NCBI GenBank assembly: GCA_024688095.1
Contig: JAILEJ010000251.1
Location: 1-18,400, forward strand
DNA from: Butyrivibrio sp.
Lineage (GTDB): Bacteria > Bacillota > Clostridia > Lachnospirales > Lachnospiraceae
Reading direction: 5' to 3'
DNA length: 18,400 nt
Position numbers and translations under genes: made by a program
Shown here: piece by piece, positions 14,384 through 18,400 of the stretch
Numbering within the stretch: position 1 is the stretch's first letter
How the letters are laid out: each line of letters opens with the position of its first letter
Notes under the pieces: model-generated
The model's database searches: none
Told to the model about the DNA's origin: nothing
Seen by the model: only the letters and a program-made list of their open reading frames with translations

Positions 14384-17191
14384 TTATTCTCCCATTCTTG
14401 CAAACATAAGTCTAAATTCCTCTTCTTTAGACTTTGTTAATATCAAAGAAATATCTTTAATTTCCATTCCGTCCTGCGCAAAGTAAAATTTTAAGAAAAA
14501 TGTCTGCGCACAGTTCTCAAACTGAATTTCAATCATTCTCCATTCAGTATCTCCTCCGGTAAGTGTTACCATCTTTACAAGTTCTTTATCTCTGAAAATG
14601 CTAAGCGGAATCTGTGCAAGCTCGCTTACGGAGTTTGCTCTGACCATCATTGATAGTTTATAGTCGCCTCTTTCCTTGAAAGAAACCGAAACCATATTGG
14701 TTTTTCCTTTACCGGTTTTTATTTCGTTCTCATCTATATATCCGATTCCTGATTCCCCGATACGGCAATCAAAAATATTGTCAAATTCCATTTCATCATC
14801 ATCTATTTCCAGGGCAAGCTGAACATCTAGCTCATTGTCGCGTTCAATAAATCTCTTAAATACAGGCTTTTCGAGAATAAAGCTGCATATATTTACTGCA
14901 CTTCTCTGAAGCTCTGCCCTTGTAATAATTCCGTTATTGAGAGATTCTTCAAGATTATCCTTATTTGTATTATCTCCTGCGCTGGAAGTTACCATATACA
15001 GATCATTCTGAGCTTTTATAATAGATGCCATATCTGTTGCATCTCCTTTTCCTGACCTGCCCCCTTTGGCCCACCAGTCTGTCATAACTATGCCTTTAAA
15101 TCCCCATTCCTCTCTAAGTATTCTGGTCACAAGAGCATAGTTTGAAGAAGTATAATATCCATTAACAGAACCGTAGGTAGTCATAACAGCGTGAGCATTT
15201 CCCTCTTTTACAGCTATCTCAAATCCTTTTAAATAGATTTCTCTGATTGCCCTTTCAGATGCTATATGCTCAACCGTATGTCTTCCGGATTCCTGCGTAT
15301 TCATTGCAAAATGCTTTATTGTACCTGTTACATTTACCTTATGCATTCCTCTAAGCTGTGCCGCTGCATTCTTGCCGGTAACGACTGGATCTTCACTGAA
15401 ATATTCAAAGTTTCTGCCATTAAGAGGACTTCTATGTATATTCATACCAGGTCCAAGTAATACATCTATTTTGTTCTTTCTAAGTTCAAGCCCCTCCCAC
15501 TCATATATTTTTTCTGTAAGTTCCAGATTCCATGCGCATGCAAGACAAGTGCCATTTGGCATCGCAAAGGCTTTTTTGCCTGAATCCATACGTATTCCTG
15601 AAGGTCCATCAGAACAACAGCCTATCGGAATTCCCCTTTCCAAAAGCCTATCTGTAACACCGCCAAAAGCACCTCCACATCCAGGTGTAACCTTTGGTGA
15701 GCTCATTCCTTCGCCTCTGACGATGCAGCATAACTCTTCATCGCTAAGCTGAGCTATAAAATCTTCCATACTGCATTTTTTATCATAGACATCTTCCAGT
15801 TTTAATCCTTCTTTGTCTGTATGAAGCTCCTTGGGAAGATTTTCCACTCTGATTTCTTCGGGACTTATCGTAGCGCATGGAACTGACTCATAACAAAGCT
15901 TATAACTTCCATCATCCTGCAAAAGAGGTTTCATTCTTTCAAAGCTTTCAACCGGGGCCATCTCCTCCTGAAGCTGTTCAACAACTATTGTTTCATTCAG
16001 ATAAATGCCTCCCGAAAACTGCGCATCCCTTACATTTGCTCCGGCAAAAAAGCTGTAGGTACCATTTTCCATAACATATGCACTTTTGTTACCTGTAATT
16101 CCACTATCGTCATAGCTCGCAATACTGTATCTGTCTATACTAAACTCAAGGTACTGACTTTCCGATGGTTCAAGCTCTCTTGTCTTCCCAAAACCTACAA
16201 GTTCTCTATAAGGCTGCCCCATAAGACCCTGTGGTTTTGAAACATATATCTGTACAACCTGTTGTCCTTTACAACTTCCAGTATTTTCTACCAATACCTT
16301 TATGAATACTTTATTTTCTGAGTATCCAAAGGTATCTGTAGTTATTTTAAAGTCTGTATATGAAAGGCCATATCCAAATGGATAAAGGACTTTTTCCCTG
16401 GCAAATGTTTCAAAATATCTGTAACCAACATAGATATCTTCCTTTTGAACATTACATTTTTTTCCGCCAAAATTTGCTGTTGAAGGATAATCATTTATAT
16501 CCCTGGCAATTGTATCAGTCAGCCTTCCTGAAGGATTTACATCACCTGCAAGGAAATCAAGTACTCCGTTTCCGCCTTCCTGACCTCCCTGCCATATATA
16601 AGCCACTGCCATAGGATTATACTTTTCTACCCAGCTCATATCTATGACATTTCCAACATTCAGCAAAACAATAGTCTTCTCAAATGCTTTTGTAACTCTA
16701 AGCATCATCTCTTCTTCATCATCAGTCAGAAGGAAGCTTCCTTTTTCATTACTATTATCCTGATCTTCACCTGCAGTTCTGCCAATCAGAATAATTGCAA
16801 CATCGCTATCCATTGCAGCCCTTTCTGCAATATCCTCAGTTATCTGCATTTCCTTTTGAAACCATGGTTCTGCTGCCCATCCAATCCCTGCATCAAACGG
16901 GTTGTCCTTAATCCAGTCTTCATATAAACTTCTTAACCCGTTATTTATAACAAATCTTTTATCACTAGAAAGTGCCTCATATACACCTGTTACATATTTA
17001 GTATTTACCATTCCGCCAGATCCGGTACCACTCTTGTAATAATTGAACTGGCTTCTCCCAAACAGAGCAATCCTTGTTCCCTCTTTAAGAGGAAGTACAC
17101 TGTTATCATTCTTTAACAGCACTATTCCTTCTGCTACTGCCCGTCTGACAACCTTAGCAAATTTTTCAGTATCAAAAACCTTAGACCTCAT
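14384..17191 (-). CDS. GH3 beta-glucosidase with swapped domain order
   Basis: This 935-residue enzyme would cleave terminal beta-glucosyl units from imported oligosaccharides; with no signal peptide it acts in the cytoplasm. The (alpha/beta)6 sandwich comes first (about 10-250, with GRTAGEDQD; E142 is the candidate acid/base), followed by a fibronectin-III-like domain (YPFGYGLSYTDF to about 400). The TIM barrel comes second (about 470-780): SDGPSGIR, NGRNFEYFSEDP at 591-602, KHF (K626, H627) and MTDWW, where D705 is the nucleophile. Standard GH3 enzymes have the barrel first; this inverted order is known from Butyrivibrio fibrisolvens and Ruminococcus albus beta-glucosidases. Residues 800-935 look like an added beta-sandwich, perhaps sugar-binding. 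GAGGA lies 6 bases before the ATG. First gene of the enzyme operon. Confidence 0.93.
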   Translation of the reverse strand: MRSKVFDTEKFAKVVRRAVAEGIVLLKNDNSVLPLKEGTRIALFGRSQFNYYKSGTGSGGMVNTKYVTGVYEALSSDKRFVINNGLRSLYEDWIKDNPFDAGIGWAAEPWFQKEMQITEDIAERAAMDSDVAIILIGRTAGEDQDNSNEKGSFLLTDDEEEMMLRVTKAFEKTIVLLNVGNVIDMSWVEKYNPMAVAYIWQGGQEGGNGVLDFLAGDVNPSGRLTDTIARDINDYPSTANFGGKKCNVQKEDIYVGYRYFETFAREKVLYPFGYGLSYTDFKITTDTFGYSENKVFIKVLVENTGSCKGQQVVQIYVSKPQGLMGQPYRELVGFGKTRELEPSESQYLEFSIDRYSIASYDDSGITGNKSAYVMENGTYSFFAGANVRDAQFSGGIYLNETIVVEQLQEEMAPVESFERMKPLLQDDGSYKLCYESVPCATISPEEIRVENLPKELHTDKEGLKLEDVYDKKCSMEDFIAQLSDEELCCIVRGEGMSSPKVTPGCGGAFGGVTDRLLERGIPIGCCSDGPSGIRMDSGKKAFAMPNGTCLACAWNLELTEKIYEWEGLELRKNKIDVLLGPGMNIHRSPLNGRNFEYFSEDPVVTGKNAAAQLRGMHKVNVTGTIKHFAMNTQESGRHTVEHIASERAIREIYLKGFEIAVKEGNAHAVMTTYGSVNGYYTSSNYALVTRILREEWGFKGIVMTDWWAKGGRSGKGDATDMASIIKAQNDLYMVTSSAGDNTNKDNLEESLNNGIITRAELQRSAVNICSFILEKPVFKRFIERDNELDVQLALEIDDDEMEFDNIFDCRIGESGIGYIDENEIKTGKGKTNMVSVSFKERGDYKLSMMVRANSVSELAQIPLSIFRDKELVKMVTLTGGDTEWRMIEIQFENCAQTFFLKFYFAQDGMEIKDISLILTKSKEEEFRLMFARMGE

Positions 17192-17256
17192 TTTTTATCC
17201 TCAACTTACATATTTATAGTAATTATTGGATACATATTATGAGAAAAAATATCACA

Positions 17257-17286
17257 TTTATATCGAATACATACTTTTTTTATCAA
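17257..17286 (-). promoter_or_regulatory. Sigma-A promoter of the GH3-GH94 operon
   Basis: On the minus strand TTGATA (17281-17286) and TATAAA (17257-17262) are 18 bases apart. The start would be near 17250, with a leader of about 59 bases. The promoter lies just past the terminator of the upstream HAD gene. The leader contains ATACATATTA (plus-strand 17230-17239), which also occurs at 10736-10745 before the transport operon. Confidence 0.6.
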
Positions 17287-17290
17287 ATTC

Positions 17291-17338
17291 ATTCTTTAAA
17301 ATAAAAAAATCGCCTGGTTTGTTACAACCAAACGATTT
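17291..17338 (-). terminator. Intrinsic terminator after the HAD nucleotidase gene
   Basis: On the minus strand AAATCGTTTGGTT pairs with AACCAGGCGATTT (17307-17338), a 13-bp stem with a 6-base loop, followed at once by TTTTATTTT. Two inner pairs are U-G in minus-strand RNA but mismatched on the plus strand, so it is oriented to minus transcription. It begins 6 bases after the HAD stop. Confidence 0.9.
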
Positions 17339-17344
17339 CAAAAA

Positions 17345-17836
17345 TCATATCAACTTTCGTAGCTCTTCAATTGCCTGCTTTGCATCCGTGAACAGGATTC
17401 CTGTTCCTCCGGCTTCGTTCCATTCACGTATATTTACAGAAAGATCATCAATAAGAATACAATCTTTCCCTGTACAGTAATTTTTCTTTTCCTCTTTGTA
17501 TACTATGTTTACCTTTATCTTATCGGATAAAACTCTTTTTACCCATTTCTCTTTATCCTCACCTGCCGTTACTATACCTCTTCTGGGCTTTGGTATCCCC
17601 GTAAGAATTTCACAGTTTCCATTACTTTTTTCCATGGCATATTTGAAAAGGTCTATTGCGCCTGGCATTGCTTCAAGCCTGTCATAAAAATGTTCAACTT
17701 TTCTTACCGCTGCCCACATTTCATCATCAGCTTTTTCATCTTTTTCTTCCTGATCCTGCGGCATTATTTTGCATAGCTCAGCTATTCCCCTGTCAAAATC
17801 AGCAAGCACTCCATCCATATCAAAATATATTTTCAT
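17345..17836 (-). CDS. HAD-superfamily hydrolase, 5'-nucleotidase type C (NT5C)-like
   Basis: This is a small cytoplasmic phosphatase of 163 residues. Motif I is at the very N-terminus, FDMDGVLADFD, with D6 as nucleophile and D8 as the acid/base. Motif II is ILTG in the middle, a Lys-rich stretch (EKWVKRVL) may give motif III, and motif IV is ILIDDLSVNI. The short alpha-helical cap after DFDRGIAEL and the overall size fit the 5'(3')-deoxyribonucleotidase family (PF06941). I start at the ATG at 17836, where GGGAG lies 5 bases upstream; a longer frame from a TTG at 17872 adds a poorly supported leader. It follows the thiamine pyrophosphokinase gene by 32 bases, presumably in one transcript. The true substrate is not known. 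Confidence 0.88.
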   Translation of the reverse strand: MKIYFDMDGVLADFDRGIAELCKIMPQDQEEKDEKADDEMWAAVRKVEHFYDRLEAMPGAIDLFKYAMEKSNGNCEILTGIPKPRRGIVTAGEDKEKWVKRVLSDKIKVNIVYKEEKKNYCTGKDCILIDDLSVNIREWNEAGGTGILFTDAKQAIEELRKLI

Positions 17837-17868
17837 GCTCTCTCCCATAAAATTAATCTCAATCAAAG

Positions 17869-18400
17869 TCAAAAAATTTTTATTAGAAGTAAATTTCCAT
17901 CTTTGACACTTACAGTTGCAGTTTTTCCAGGAATTACTTCATTACTTACGCCATATTGATATTCGCACCTGATTATACCATCTTTAAGTGGATATTTGGC
18001 ATCTGTAATATCAATGCCTTCCGCCTTTCCAGAAATATTCATAAGTGAAAAAAAGCTATACTTATCACTTATGTGTACCGGCTTTTCAGAAACAATTTCC
18101 ATCTCCGAATAATCGTCTATTATTGTTCCTTTTTTCCCATTTTCATTCAGATATAGAAGAACTGAAATATTGACCATTGAATGATCAAACCTTGCACCTA
18201 TTACGCCAATTAAGAGAAATTCATCATAACCACGTTCTATTCCCTTTTTGACTCCATAGAATGTATCTGTATCATCTTTTTCCCTTGGAAGAACTATGGT
18301 TTCTATATCCAAATCCGGCTTTTCATGTGAATCAAAATCGCCTACTATCAGCCCCGGCTTAACACCAAGCTTATCCATATGCTTTAGGCCACTATCACAA
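17869..18400 (-). CDS. thiN: Thiamine pyrophosphokinase, 5' end outside window
   Basis: The enzyme transfers pyrophosphate from ATP to thiamine to make thiamine diphosphate. The frame stays open to the right edge, so the ATG at 18378 is internal: the residues before it, CDSGLKH, are the family's usual lead into the catalytic region. Visible motifs are GDFDS, KDDTDTFYG and GARFDHSM, all conserved metal, ATP and thiamine contacts in the TPK catalytic domain. The C-terminal part is the beta-rich thiamine-binding domain, with SFFSLMNISG and YGVSNEV. About 177 residues are present; the family is usually 205-220 long, so roughly 30-40 N-terminal residues are missing. The symbol follows the Bacillus name for this function. 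Confidence 0.93.
   Translation of the reverse strand, partial: CDSGLKHMDKLGVKPGLIVGDFDSHEKPDLDIETIVLPREKDDTDTFYGVKKGIERGYDEFLLIGVIGARFDHSMVNISVLLYLNENGKKGTIIDDYSEMEIVSEKPVHISDKYSFFSLMNISGKAEGIDITDAKYPLKDGIIRCEYQYGVSNEVIPGKTATVSVKDGNLLLIKIF

Noticed and set aside
15372..15752. A 126-codon plus-strand open frame
   Set aside because: It lies wholly antisense to the conserved GH3 barrel motifs and has no supporting start signal.
17837..17872. TTG start for the HAD gene overlapping the thiamine pyrophosphokinase stop
   Set aside because: The ATG at 17836 has a better ribosome site and places the catalytic motif at the N-terminus as usual for the family.
17869..18378. A complete short thiamine pyrophosphokinase starting at 18378
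   Set aside because: The frame continues upstream with family-typical residues (CDSGLKH), so the gene is cut by the window edge.

Overview
The window reads as chromosomal DNA of an AT-rich, low-GC Gram-positive anaerobe. Three things point to Lachnospiraceae, probably a gut or rumen genus near Butyrivibrio, Pseudobutyrivibrio or Roseburia: strong GGAGG-type ribosome binding sites, a very large InlB/MBG-repeat surface protein, and a GH3 beta-glucosidase with swapped domain order, a form described from Butyrivibrio fibrisolvens and Ruminococcus albus. The genus is an inference. Every gene but one is on the minus strand, so the transcribed order runs from high to low coordinates. I see no tRNA, rRNA, CRISPR array, insertion sequence or phage gene.

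In transcribed order: (1) the 3' part of a thiamine pyrophosphokinase gene entering from the right edge, then a small HAD-type nucleotidase-like gene, closed by a strong intrinsic terminator (17291-17338). (2) A two-gene enzyme operon with a good promoter at 17257-17286: a cytoplasmic GH3 beta-glucosidase and, 11 bases on, a GH94 disaccharide phosphorylase. (3) The only plus-strand gene, an AraC-type regulator, converging on and overlapping GH94 by 9 bases. (4) Divergent from the regulator, a carbohydrate ABC uptake operon: lipoprotein binding protein, an intercistronic hairpin, two MalF/MalG-type permeases, and a terminator (7222-7259). (5) A two-component pair: a seven-helix LytS/YehU-type sensor kinase and a response regulator with a SARP/BTAD-type winged-helix output. 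(6) A secreted surface protein of more than 1584 residues running off the left edge.

The likely working model for 7279-17191 is a beta-glucooligosaccharide locus. The binding protein and permeases import short beta-glucans, powered by an ATPase encoded elsewhere. In the cytoplasm GH3 releases glucose and GH94 phosphorolyses a disaccharide to glucose 1-phosphate plus glucose. The AraC protein, between the transport and enzyme operons, is the obvious candidate regulator. The linkage is not certain: beta-1,3 (laminaribiose-type) is my first guess for GH94, but the sequence alone cannot settle it.

The points most worth a second look are the kinase/SARP-regulator pair lodged between the sugar operon and the giant surface protein, the unassigned GH94 specificity, an apparent terminator built into the coding end of the AraC gene, and the structured inverted repeat that overlaps the surface-protein promoter. 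I did not find a clearly new type of biological system.
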